A DNA stretch of 64,000 bases from Bacteroidota bacterium (lineage in GTDB: Bacteria > Bacteroidota > Bacteroidia > UKL13-3). The translations under genes and the position numbers were made by a program. The stretch's first letter is position 1. Each line of letters opens with the position of its first letter. The stretch is from positions 1 through 64,000 of the forward strand of contig JAIXSO010000036.1 in NCBI GenBank assembly GCA_027484685.1, given 5' to 3'. The notes beneath the pieces were generated by a model. It ran no database searches. It had not been told where the DNA came from and saw nothing but the letters and a program-made list of their open reading frames with translations. Positions 34,101 through 42,581 of the stretch are shown here, in pieces.

Positions 34101-34310
34101 ATAAAACAATTTGAAAATAATAAACACATATTATTATTTGTTAGAGAAAAGGCCAAAAATGAATTCAAAAATACAATGGGTTATGTATTTGTTGGAAAAG
34201 CTAAATTTGTAAATAGTGAAGGCGAAAAACCAATGAATATTACATGGGAATTGAATGAACCAATGCCTCATTATTTATGGAAGGATTCAGCTAAAATGTC
34301 AATTGGATAG
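31161..34310 (+). CDS. PLD-nuclease / superfamily 2 helicase / DUF3427 protein
   Basis: The 1049-residue protein has four parts. Residues 1-130 are helical and unassigned. A phospholipase-D-like nuclease domain (about 130-285) shows LHAKAYLF (H223, K225) and GSSNFS (241-246), one HKD-type site with Asp missing. An SF2 helicase core follows: ATGTGKT (349-355), DEVHH (443-447), TATPE (469-473), and motif VI QQLGRGLR (644-651). The C-terminal part from about 840 (LHSRYTRDQILVAFRMNKF ... PHYLWKDSAKMS) is DUF3427. Proteins of this build are thought to act on DNA or RNA and occur in defence-linked islands; the exact role is unknown. It is coupled to the Nudix gene by an ATGA overlap. Arginine codons look mostly AGA, unlike the CGT/CGC-using neighbours, which would fit transfer. 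Confidence 0.9.
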   Translation: MNQGIYEELVTKLINIKLNDIDKDLFFVDDKTIIDKAEAAEILSNHVGKSIKHALNFIKGEDALQTQILVANKIIQFLKEELNKEEFEDDLIVTEGKILKAIFSKVDSHFSDLDLHLKEITPYTRLTHSELFTGGNAGLSLESELKKEILSSDKIDLLVSFIKWKGIIILERELREFTERGGKLRVITTTYMGASDFKAIQLLSSLKNTEVKISYNTGNERLHAKAYLFHRNTGFHTGYIGSSNFSRSALTDGLEWNIKITTKEVSHIIDKFQKTFEAYWQSRDFELFDVKIHSEKLTNALKQGKISKEYVNTTAYFDLKPHNYQSEILKKLEVERNVHQRFRNLIVAATGTGKTVISGFDYQQFKLKNKSAKLLFIAHRKEILTQARSTFQGVLKDNNFGELWVDGIVPNNFEYVFASVQSLNNKINDLKLTPEYYDFIIVDEVHHISASSYRPIINYFKPKILLGLTATPERMDNENILEDFCNKIAAEIRLPEALNQKLLSPFQYFGISDSIDLSNVAWQNGKYVASELTNLYTANDRRVNEIINNLNKYTKDIYDLRTLGFCASIEHAKYMAEKFCLAGLKAEYLTSTNTQNREFLKQQLIKKEINYLFVVDIFNEGVDIPEIDTVLFLRPTESLTVFLQQLGRGLRLAHGKDCLTILDFVGNARPEYNFENKFRALIGKTNTTVQKELEDNFPHLPLGCSIILEKKAKENILKNIIAATSLNRNQIIQKIRNYQHQTTLPLTLNNFIEFNNIPIQSIYSKDSWKRLCQIAGVIDNFDSLNEKQIVSGIYKKLLSTNSLSYFTFFLKIANKNFDIKTSDFSNEEQAMLLMIHYDIWQNAGGFISLEESIKEIGKNKIMVKEIIEVLEYLIEKIDFKEIDIDLPYSQPLKLHSRYTRDQILVAFRMNKFDKSSSNRIGVGVAENKDLNTEILFIDLVKSEENFSPTTMYNDYAISELLFHWQSQNSARPEIGKGLSYIKQFENNKHILLFVREKAKNEFKNTMGYVFVGKAKFVNSEGEKPMNITWELNEPMPHYLWKDSAKMSIG

Positions 34311-34435
34311 TTTTAAAAATAAATCACTTTAACACTTCGATCCTCAACACTTCAACACCTAAAAACATCAACTACATCCACACTTAATAACTTGAACACA
34401 GCAAGAGGAAAAAAAATAATATATTGTGCCTCTTT

Positions 34436-36565
34436 ATGCACGAAACAGATTTTATAGCCATTATTGCGCAGCAACTTGGTATTCAGGCCAGGCAAGTAGC
34501 TGCTACCATTAAATTATTAAACGAAGGCAGCACCGTACCATTTATATCGCGGTACAGAAAGGAACTTACGCAGGCTTTAGACGAAGTACATATTGAAAAC
34601 ATAAGGTTATTAAATTTAAAATATACCGAATTAGTTAAGCGCAAACTTACCATTATAGATACCATAAAAGAGCAAGGAAAACTAACGCCTGCTTTAGAAA
34701 AAAGTATTGTAGATTGTTGGGATACCAACTTGCTAGAGGATATTTATTTACCATACAAACCAAAGCGTAAAACCAAGGCTAGTATAGCCCGCGAAAAAGG
34801 TTTGGAGCCTTTGGCTTTATGGTTACTGAAAGAAAATAACAACAGTGTAGAAATAGAAGCAGCGCGTTATTTAAAAAATGGCGTGCAAACCGAAGATGAA
34901 GCATTGCAAGGCGCTAGAGATATTATAGCCGAAATAGTGAACGAAGACCCCAAGGCACGTAACTTGGTGCGTAATCAGTTTGAAAAACATGCAGTGGTTT
35001 ATACCAAAGTGGCTAAAGGCAAGGAAGCAGAAGGCAGTAAATACCAAGATTATTTTAAGTACGATGAACCATTGAATCGTTGTCCATCGCACAGGCTTTT
35101 GGCAGTGTTTAGAGGCGAAGAAGAAGGTTTTTTAAAATTAAACATTGAGCCTGATGAAGACATAGCAGTTCAAAAACTGGAGTTTCAGTTTATAAAACGC
35201 AATAACGATAGCAGTTATCAAATAGAATTGGCTGTGAAAGATGCTTACAAACGATTGTTGGCACCTTCTATGGAAACTGAGTTTAGAAATTTAGCTAAAG
35301 CCAAAGCCGATGAAGAAGCCATTAGGGTTTTTGCCGAAAATTTAAAGCAATTATTACTGTCGGCACCTTTGGGTAGCAAGCGTATTTTAGCCATAGACCC
35401 AGGTTTTAGGTCGGGCTGTAAAGTGGTATGCTTAAATGAAGAAGGAAAGTTATTGGCCGATGATATTATTTATCCTCACGAGCCGCAACGCGATGCACAA
35501 CAGGCCATTGCTAAGCTTGCTTTTTTGGTTGAAAAGTATAATATAGAAGCTATTGCCATAGGCAACGGTACTGCGGGCCGCGAAACAGAAGATTTGGTAA
35601 GAGGCATTAACTTTAAAAACGAGCCACAACTGTTTATGGTGAACGAAAATGGTGCTTCGGTTTACTCGGCTAGTGAAGTGGCTAGAGATGAATTTCCGGA
35701 TAAAGATGTAACAGTGCGCGGTGCAGTATCTATTGGTCGTAGGCTTGCCGATCCATTGGCTGAGTTGGTAAAAATTGATGCCAAGTCGATAGGAGTGGGG
35801 CAGTACCAACACGATGTGGATCAAAATAAATTGAAACAAAGTTTGGATGTGGTGGTGCAAAGTTGTGTAAACCAAGTAGGAGTTAACCTAAATACTGCTA
35901 GTAAAAGTTTGCTTACTTATGTTTCGGGTTTAAGTGCGCAAACGGCTCAAAATATTATTAATTTTAGGAATGAACATGGGGCATTTACCTCGCGCAGTCA
36001 GTTGAAAAAAATACCACGTTTGGGTGAAAAAACTTTTGAACAATGTGCAGCTTTTTTACGTATTCCTGATGCTAAAAATGTGTTAGATAACAGTGCGGTG
36101 CATCCTGAAAGTTATGGAATAGTGGAGCAAATGGCCAAACAAAATGGTTGCAAGGTAGAAGATTTGGTAAAAAACGAAGTGATTAGAAAGGCTATAAAGC
36201 CCGAAAATTATATAACAGAAACAGCAGGTTTATTAACCATCAACGATATTTTAAAGGAGTTAGCCAAACCTGGCCGCGACCCGAGGGAAACACTTAAGCC
36301 GTTTACTTTTGCCAATGTTAAAAAACCAGAAGATTTATATGAAGGCATGGTATTACCAGGCATTGTAACCAATATTACCAAGTTTGGTTGTTTTGTAGAT
36401 ATTGGGGTAAAACAAGATGGTATGGTTCATATATCGCAATTGGCCGATAAATACATTTCGGATCCTAACCAAGTAGTAAAACTGCAACAACAGGTTCAAG
36501 TAAAAGTATTGGAAGTTGATTTGGCTAGGAAAAGAATTAGTTTGAGTATGAAGGGGGTTAATTGA
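34436..36565 (+). CDS. tex: Tex-family RNA-binding transcription accessory protein
   Basis: From the ATG at 34436 the protein has 709 residues. It shows the Tex layout: N-terminal helical part with LLNEGSTVPFISRYRKELTQALDEVHI, a YqgF-like RNase-H fold (ILAIDPGFRSGCKVV ... AIGNGTAGRETE ... VNENGASVYSASEVARDEFP), helix-hairpin-helix repeats (LNTASKSLLTYVSGLS, SRSQLKKIPRLGEKTFEQCAAFLRI), and a C-terminal S1 domain (GMVLPGIVTNITKFGCFVDIGVKQDGMVHISQL). Tex binds RNA and the elongating transcription machinery. A TTG four codons upstream is an alternative start. It is intact and housekeeping-like, marking the right edge of the accessory island; the 112-bp gap before it is an AACACTTCAACACC-type tract. 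Confidence 0.95.
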   Translation: MHETDFIAIIAQQLGIQARQVAATIKLLNEGSTVPFISRYRKELTQALDEVHIENIRLLNLKYTELVKRKLTIIDTIKEQGKLTPALEKSIVDCWDTNLLEDIYLPYKPKRKTKASIAREKGLEPLALWLLKENNNSVEIEAARYLKNGVQTEDEALQGARDIIAEIVNEDPKARNLVRNQFEKHAVVYTKVAKGKEAEGSKYQDYFKYDEPLNRCPSHRLLAVFRGEEEGFLKLNIEPDEDIAVQKLEFQFIKRNNDSSYQIELAVKDAYKRLLAPSMETEFRNLAKAKADEEAIRVFAENLKQLLLSAPLGSKRILAIDPGFRSGCKVVCLNEEGKLLADDIIYPHEPQRDAQQAIAKLAFLVEKYNIEAIAIGNGTAGRETEDLVRGINFKNEPQLFMVNENGASVYSASEVARDEFPDKDVTVRGAVSIGRRLADPLAELVKIDAKSIGVGQYQHDVDQNKLKQSLDVVVQSCVNQVGVNLNTASKSLLTYVSGLSAQTAQNIINFRNEHGAFTSRSQLKKIPRLGEKTFEQCAAFLRIPDAKNVLDNSAVHPESYGIVEQMAKQNGCKVEDLVKNEVIRKAIKPENYITETAGLLTINDILKELAKPGRDPRETLKPFTFANVKKPEDLYEGMVLPGIVTNITKFGCFVDIGVKQDGMVHISQLADKYISDPNQVVKLQQQVQVKVLEVDLARKRISLSMKGVN

Positions 36566-37030
36566 TTAATTGTTAAATTGTTGGATGGTTATATTGTTTG
36601 ATTGTTGTAACTCAAGGCGTGATTGGGTTGTTGGTTTGTGCGGGAAATATTCCCCCTTGTGGGTAGGAAAGGCAAGGCCGAAGGGGGATGTGTTTTTTAA
36701 TTATCATACACATACATCCCCCTTACCGAAAGCTTTCGGTACCCTTCTCTTTCGCCCAAGTCCAACACTCAAGGGGGAAGCGTTTGTTGCGAAAATGTTT
36801 GTTGGTAAAATTTTTTGAAAATAAAAGTGCGGGTAATGTTCCCCCTTGTGGGGAGGAAAAGAATTACGCACACACATCCCCCTAACCCCCTTCTCTTTTG
36901 CGCAAGTCCAACGCACAAGGGGGAATTATTCCCGCGCTTTGTTAGTTGACGGTTTTTCGATGTCTAATATTCGTTTAATTCATCACTCTCCAAGCCAGCT
37001 GCCAGAGGCCAGCAGCTAGTAGCCCGCATT
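36566..37030. repeat. Large inverted repeat block, TTCCCCCTTGTGGG...AAGGGGGA family
   Basis: The 600-bp gap 36566-37168 has no gene. An ATTGTTAAATTGTTGGATGG tract (36570-36610) leads into four related arms. TTCCCCCTTGTGGGTAGG lies near 36649 with GAAGGGGGATGTG near 36680. ACATCCCCCTTACCG lies near 36712 with ACTCAAGGGGGAAG near 36768. TTCCCCCTTGTGGGGAGG lies near 36840, and CAACGCACAAGGGGGAAT near 36908. They can fold into one or several long hairpins. A CCAGCTGCCAGAGGCCAGC tract follows near 36993; 37030-37168 shows nothing clear. Confidence 0.8.
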
Positions 37031-37168
37031 CCGAACTCTTTCAAACTTCATCATTTAAAATCCAACATTTAACATTTCCTCCAGAATTGTAATTTTTTTG
37101 TTTTAGTTTAAATTAAGTGTGGTTAGCTCACAAATATTTGTAAATTGCTCAGCATTAATGGTTAATCT

Positions 37169-40100
37169 TTGGTGCTAACTCTACTAAATAAGTATATTAT
37201 TAAAACAATAAATGCAATGCCTAAAAGCGTGGTAATGGCGCTGTTATTGTGTAGTTTTAGCTTGGCTTCATGGGCCATAGGCGATGCTAAATTTCAAATA
37301 AAATTTATCGAAAATAAAGGTCAGTGGATACCCGAGGTTTTGTTTAAAGCCGACATTCCTGGTGGGCATTTATTTGTATCAAAAAATTGTTTAACTTATT
37401 ACTTAATTGATAAAAAAGCCGTTCACGATCATCAACATGGTGATAAAATAACGCAAGCCAATGCGCAAGTAGTAAAAGTTTTTTTTGAAAATGGCACTCC
37501 AGAAAATGTAACAGTAGAGGCCAATATGCCTTTTGCGGAGTATTATAATTTTTTTAATGGCAGTCAAGATAATTGGCGCAGTAAGGTAAGAGCTTATGGA
37601 CAAATTGTGTTAAAAAATGTATATAAAGGCATTGATTTAGAAATAAACAGCAATGGTTATTATGCTAAATCTAATTTTATAGTAAAGCCCAATATTAACC
37701 CCAATCAAATAAAATTAAGGTACGAAGGTGCTGATTCTATTTTTAAAGAAAATGAAGATTTAATGGTAAAAACTTGGGTTGGAACCATTGTAGAACAAAA
37801 GCCTGAATCGTTTCAACGTTTAAAGAATATTTCAACCAGTATATATTCATCGTATCAATTAAATAAAAATGTACTCAGTTTTAACATAGGCGAGTACCAA
37901 AGAGACCGAGAATTAATCATTGATCCAACTTTAATTTTTGGAACTTATGTAGGTTCAATTTCTGATAATTTTGGTTTTTGTTCAGCCTTTGATTTAAATG
38001 GAAATGCCTTTGCAGGTGGAACCATTTATGGTGCTAATTTTCCAAAAACTACCGGAAGGTTCCAAGCTAGTTTTGCAGGTGGAAATGGAATAGGCAATGA
38101 ATATGCTCGCGATTGTATTGTTGCTAAGTTTTCGCCTGATGGCACCAATATGATTTGGGCTACTTATTTAGGAGGAAGTAATAATGAGCAACCGCATAGT
38201 ATGAGTGCAAATAGTGTTGGTGATTTGGTAGTAATGGGTTCAACTTATTCTTCTAATTTTCCGGTATCAAGTAGTGGCTACGATAGAAGTTTTAATGGCA
38301 TAACCGATATTTTTGTAAGTAAACTTAGCAATGACGGAATAACGCTTATAGGTTCTACTTTTTTAGGTGGTGCTGCTCGCGATGGTATTTCAGGAACCGA
38401 AGAACATGGCTACCCAAGTGCTAATGGTATATTGTGTTATAATTATGCCGATTGGTACAGGGGAGAGGTAATTGTTGACATGTTTGATAACATTTATATT
38501 TCAAGCGTTACCTCATCAAAAAATGCTGATTTATTACCATTGCCAAATGCTTTTCAACCAACTTATGGTGGTGGAAACATAGATGGTTTGATAGCGAGAT
38601 TTAATAATTCGCTTACCAATTTAAATTTTTGTACTTATGTGGGTGGTTCGGGCGATGATGCTTGTTATGCCATTATCATTGATGTATTGAATAATTTGTA
38701 CGTAACAGGTGGAACTACTTCTAGTAATTTACCGGGAACATCTGTTATCTATCCTTACAAAGGTGGTGTAGATGGTTATATTTTAAGAACGAATACAAAC
38801 GGTTCTGGAACACCAACTACGGTTTATGTTGGCACTCCCTCGTACGATCAATCATTTTTAATTCAGGTAAACGATAGGGGAGATGTTTATGTAATTGGAC
38901 AAACCGCTGGTGCCATCAATGTAACTCCTGGTGTTTATAATGTACCCAATGGAAAACAATTTATAAAAGGATTTAACCGCAATTTATCAACAGAAATAGT
39001 ATCAACCACTTTTGGTAAATCGGCTTTGTATCCAAGTTTATCGCCAACTGCGTTTGTAATTGATAAATGTGATAGGTTGTATTTTAGTGGATGGGGCGGT
39101 AGTGTAAATTTGATTAATAATCCTAATTTAGATAATACCAATGGATTGCCCACAACAACCAATGCCTTTCAACGGACTACAGACGGGAGTGATTTCTACT
39201 TAATGATTTTAGGTGATGGTTTAAAAGAACTTACTTATGCCAGTTTTTATGGTGGGGCTTTAAGTGCTGAACATGTTGATGGAGGTACCAGTCATTTTGA
39301 TAAAAACTTCATTATTTACCAAACAGTGTGTGCAGGATGTTGGGGAAATAATGATTTCCCAACAACAGTTGGCGCTTGGAGTAATGTTAACCCTGGAAGG
39401 AATAATAAATTTGTAGGCAATGCTGGCTGTAATATTGGTGTGTTTAAATTTAATTTAGATGCATCAATTTATCCACCCGAATTTAGAGATACAATTTTAT
39501 ACGTTAATGCTGGCGATACCTTAAATTTTTTAGCCAATATTATTGATAGAGATAATGATTCTATTTCGGTTTTAGCCAGTGGAAAGGTTTTATTGCCGGG
39601 TATTAATCCAGCTATTTTTACTATTGAAAGCCGAGCAAAAGGTTTAACCCAAGCTAGGTTAAAATGGGCTACTTTATGTAAAGATTTTGTGAACGATACT
39701 TTTGTGGTAGATTTAAGTTTGATGGATGATGCTTGTCCAATTTCAAAAACAGGGTCGGGTAAAATAAAAATTGTAGTGTTATCACCTCCAATACCAAGTC
39801 CGTTTTTAGCTTGTTTAACCTCAATTGATGATAATACTGTAAATATAAAATGGAATGCTTATGCCACTAAACCAGCTACATTTGGCCATTTAAAATTACT
39901 AAAAAGTATAAACAATAGTCCTTTTGTTCAAATTGATACCATTGCTAATTGGAAGACCATTAATAGGATAGATATTAATGCATTAAATCATAAAGTTTTA
40001 CAAACACAGTATAAGTTAGTAAGTATAAATAACTGCGGTATTATTGGCGATACAAGCAGGGTTATAAGCAGTATTTATGTGGGCGATACCATTAATAATC

Positions 40101-41557
40101 CTAGCTTTTTAGATGTAGCAGATACAGTTATCAATATTATTCAAACTGATACTTTAGATGCGCAGTTTTTGGTTTCGGCCATTGAGTCAAAAGATTCAAT
40201 GTTTATTTCACTTTCAGGTTCTTTATTAGATTTTAATAATATAGCTTTTACTAAAATAAATGGTTTAGGACAGGCTACAGTTAGTTTTAGAATGATAACT
40301 GATTGTAATACGCCAATAAAATCTTACGTTTTGTATTACAAAGTTAGAGATAATCAATGTCCGCAACCGCGCGAAAAAACCAAGGTTATTACCGTAAATG
40401 TTTTGCCAATTGGTAGTTTGCCTGTGCCAGACATCAATTGCCCAATAAGAATTAATAACCAAGCAGTAAAAGTTACTTTACCTCAATTTAGCAGCACTAA
40501 ATATTTTAAAAAATTAAAGTTGGTGAGGTACAACGAAAGTAATTTTGCTACTGCAGTAGGCGAGTACGGTACATTGCCTTCTGATTTAATTATTACCGAT
40601 AGCAATGCTACTAATAACAGAGTGGTGAATTATTGTTATCAAACCATTAGTTACGATGTGTGCGATTATCCTGTTGATAGTTCTAACAGGGTTTGTATGC
40701 AAATAACTGATGGCAATTATCCTGAAAAGTTAACTTGGTACACCGTAACTGTTAAGGATGATAAAGAGGTAAAATTAGTTTGGAATAAATCGAAAAACGA
40801 TAGTAAAGCGTTTTTAAATTATTCTATTTACAAAATGCAAGATAGAAACGGAAACGGTTTTAATTTTATTGGTACTGTTAATAATATAAGCGATACTTCT
40901 TTTATTGATAAGGATGTAAAAGTTGACGACCATTCGTATTGTTACAAAGTAACCAATTCAAATGCATGTGGAATTGAAAGTATCAATAATGACTCGGCTT
41001 GCAGTATATTACTTAAAGGTGTTTCTGAAAAATTAACACATACCTTAGAGTGGCAAGATTATAATTATTGGACATTGGGAGCTCAAAAATTTGACTTATT
41101 ACGTGCCAATGCTTACGACCCAACTTTTGTTAATATTTTACCTAATAATACCAAACAATTGGTGGTTCAAGATACCAAGTTAGATTATAATGTTGGGTTA
41201 TATTATTACCAAACAGTTGCACATCAAAATCCAAATATTGGCAATGCTACTAGCGAGTCGAATATTATAGAACTAGTGCAAGCGCCTTATGTATATGCAC
41301 CAAATGCTTACACCGCCAATGGCGATAACTTAAACGATGTATGGAAAGTATCGCATGCTTTTGTTAAAGAATATAATCTTAAAATATACAACCGTTGGGG
41401 GCAATTAATTTTTGAAACCAACGATAAAAACAAACCATTTAATTTAACTATTGGCAGTCAAATTATAGCTAATGATGTGTACGTATATTTAATTGAATTC
41501 AATGGTTGGAATGGAGAAAGCAATACTTTAAAAGGAAACTTTACCGTTTTGAAGTAG
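37169..41557 (+). CDS. Giant T9SS-secreted beta-propeller protein with CHU_C gliding-type sorting domain
   Basis: The 1462-residue protein has a signal peptide around VVMALLLCSFSLASWA. Residues about 45-250 form the domain that often precedes SBBP repeats (FIENKGQWIPEVLFKADIPGG ... LIIDPTLIFGTYVG). SBBP-type propeller blades follow to about 780 (ATYLGGSNNEQ, STFLGGAARDG, CTYVGGSGDDACYAI). After that come Ig/fibronectin-like regions. The C-terminal 90 residues are a gliding motility-associated CHU_C domain: APNAYTANGDNLNDVWKV ... YNLKIYNRWGQLIFET ... FTVLK. It should be exported by T9SS and attached to the surface, likely as an adhesin. The start is uncertain: the frame opens at TTG 37169, while ATG at 37217 gives MPKSVVMALLL and may be the true start. 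Confidence 0.9.
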   Translation: MVLTLLNKYIIKTINAMPKSVVMALLLCSFSLASWAIGDAKFQIKFIENKGQWIPEVLFKADIPGGHLFVSKNCLTYYLIDKKAVHDHQHGDKITQANAQVVKVFFENGTPENVTVEANMPFAEYYNFFNGSQDNWRSKVRAYGQIVLKNVYKGIDLEINSNGYYAKSNFIVKPNINPNQIKLRYEGADSIFKENEDLMVKTWVGTIVEQKPESFQRLKNISTSIYSSYQLNKNVLSFNIGEYQRDRELIIDPTLIFGTYVGSISDNFGFCSAFDLNGNAFAGGTIYGANFPKTTGRFQASFAGGNGIGNEYARDCIVAKFSPDGTNMIWATYLGGSNNEQPHSMSANSVGDLVVMGSTYSSNFPVSSSGYDRSFNGITDIFVSKLSNDGITLIGSTFLGGAARDGISGTEEHGYPSANGILCYNYADWYRGEVIVDMFDNIYISSVTSSKNADLLPLPNAFQPTYGGGNIDGLIARFNNSLTNLNFCTYVGGSGDDACYAIIIDVLNNLYVTGGTTSSNLPGTSVIYPYKGGVDGYILRTNTNGSGTPTTVYVGTPSYDQSFLIQVNDRGDVYVIGQTAGAINVTPGVYNVPNGKQFIKGFNRNLSTEIVSTTFGKSALYPSLSPTAFVIDKCDRLYFSGWGGSVNLINNPNLDNTNGLPTTTNAFQRTTDGSDFYLMILGDGLKELTYASFYGGALSAEHVDGGTSHFDKNFIIYQTVCAGCWGNNDFPTTVGAWSNVNPGRNNKFVGNAGCNIGVFKFNLDASIYPPEFRDTILYVNAGDTLNFLANIIDRDNDSISVLASGKVLLPGINPAIFTIESRAKGLTQARLKWATLCKDFVNDTFVVDLSLMDDACPISKTGSGKIKIVVLSPPIPSPFLACLTSIDDNTVNIKWNAYATKPATFGHLKLLKSINNSPFVQIDTIANWKTINRIDINALNHKVLQTQYKLVSINNCGIIGDTSRVISSIYVGDTINNPSFLDVADTVINIIQTDTLDAQFLVSAIESKDSMFISLSGSLLDFNNIAFTKINGLGQATVSFRMITDCNTPIKSYVLYYKVRDNQCPQPREKTKVITVNVLPIGSLPVPDINCPIRINNQAVKVTLPQFSSTKYFKKLKLVRYNESNFATAVGEYGTLPSDLIITDSNATNNRVVNYCYQTISYDVCDYPVDSSNRVCMQITDGNYPEKLTWYTVTVKDDKEVKLVWNKSKNDSKAFLNYSIYKMQDRNGNGFNFIGTVNNISDTSFIDKDVKVDDHSYCYKVTNSNACGIESINNDSACSILLKGVSEKLTHTLEWQDYNYWTLGAQKFDLLRANAYDPTFVNILPNNTKQLVVQDTKLDYNVGLYYYQTVAHQNPNIGNATSESNIIELVQAPYVYAPNAYTANGDNLNDVWKVSHAFVKEYNLKIYNRWGQLIFETNDKNKPFNLTIGSQIIANDVYVYLIEFNGWNGESNTLKGNFTVLK

Positions 41558-41560
41558 GTT

Positions 41561-42361
41561 TTAAAAGTTCAAAATAATTCCAATTGAATAAACGCCTAAA
41601 TCAGTATCGGTATATTTATTTTCGTATGATTGTAGGTTGCCAAAACTATCAAATTGAATGGTTTTAGGGTCTATTATCTTGGAGCTATTACCAAAGTTTT
41701 TTAGATAACGAAATTCAAATTTTAATCCTTTTACTAAATTAAACTTTATACCTCCACCATAACCATATATTTGCGAAGCATCACCTTCTAAGTTTTTGGT
41801 ATCAGTTTGTTTGTTATTTTGTGCATCAAAATAATGAATATTCTGGCGAGTATAAAAAAATCGTCCGCCCCAAAATGCGGTTCCAAAAAAGGTGATTGGC
41901 CAATTGGGTCCTAACTCCAAATCGGCATAAGGATACCACCCGTAAGCATTGCTGTTAATGGCTACATCTACATTATTTGTTTGACTAATTTTTTTACCTC
42001 CAAAATACAAGTAATCAAATCCCAAACCAGTATATAATGCAACAGGAGCATCTTTTATTAAGTTAAATCCTAATTTGAATCCAAAACCAAAACCGTTATC
42101 TAAAATATCGCTACTGTTTAAGCTGGTTCCATAATTTAAACTAGCGCCTAGTTGAAGACTATTATTATTATTGTCAAAAGCACCAGGCGATAATGGTCGG
42201 TTTGGCGAAGATACAGCAGAGTTAGTATTGGTTTGGTTATTAATGCTGGTATCGCTTTGGTAATTAGGATTTATTTTGCCAGCGTTGGTGTTGGGGTTGC
42301 GCTGCGCAAATATTACTAAAACATGTAATATGTTGATAGTTAATAGAATATAGCCTTTCAT
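41561..42361 (-). CDS. Outer-membrane beta-barrel protein
   Basis: From the ATG at 42361 the product begins MKGYILLTINILHVLVIFAQ, a signal peptide. A low-complexity Asn/Ser/Pro-rich linker follows (about 25-70), then a barrel with alternating strands (LQLGASLNYG, FGFGFKLGFNLI, VALYTGLGFDYLYFGG) that ends in a terminal phenylalanine (YSIGIILNF), the usual outer-membrane assembly signal. It is not a clear PorP/SprF member. It is convergent with the giant T9SS protein gene, 3 bp between stops. PorP-like partners often lie beside CHU_C-domain proteins, so a pairing is possible but unproven. Confidence 0.75.
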   Translation of the reverse strand: MKGYILLTINILHVLVIFAQRNPNTNAGKINPNYQSDTSINNQTNTNSAVSSPNRPLSPGAFDNNNNSLQLGASLNYGTSLNSSDILDNGFGFGFKLGFNLIKDAPVALYTGLGFDYLYFGGKKISQTNNVDVAINSNAYGWYPYADLELGPNWPITFFGTAFWGGRFFYTRQNIHYFDAQNNKQTDTKNLEGDASQIYGYGGGIKFNLVKGLKFEFRYLKNFGNSSKIIDPKTIQFDSFGNLQSYENKYTDTDLGVYSIGIILNF

Positions 42362-42581
42362 ATATTGCAAGTAATAAAATATTTTATGGGTTTACTAAAA
42401 TCGTACCAAAAATGTAAAAATTTAATTCGGTATAAACATTCACTCCACCATTAAGAAATTTTGGTTTACATATTCAGGTATTGATTTTTACGCTTCATAC
42501 TAAAAAAAATACATTTGGTAGTTCATTGATTTAGTAGGTGGTACATAAACTACATTTTTGTTCCATAATTATTTACAAACA

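Noticed and set aside
35450-35875. 141-codon minus-strand frame opposite tex
   Set aside because: Antisense shadow of the YqgF region of tex; no family match.
36570-36916. Three overlapping frames of 65-82 codons
   Set aside because: All derive from the CCCCCTTGTGGGG inverted-repeat block in different frames and strands.
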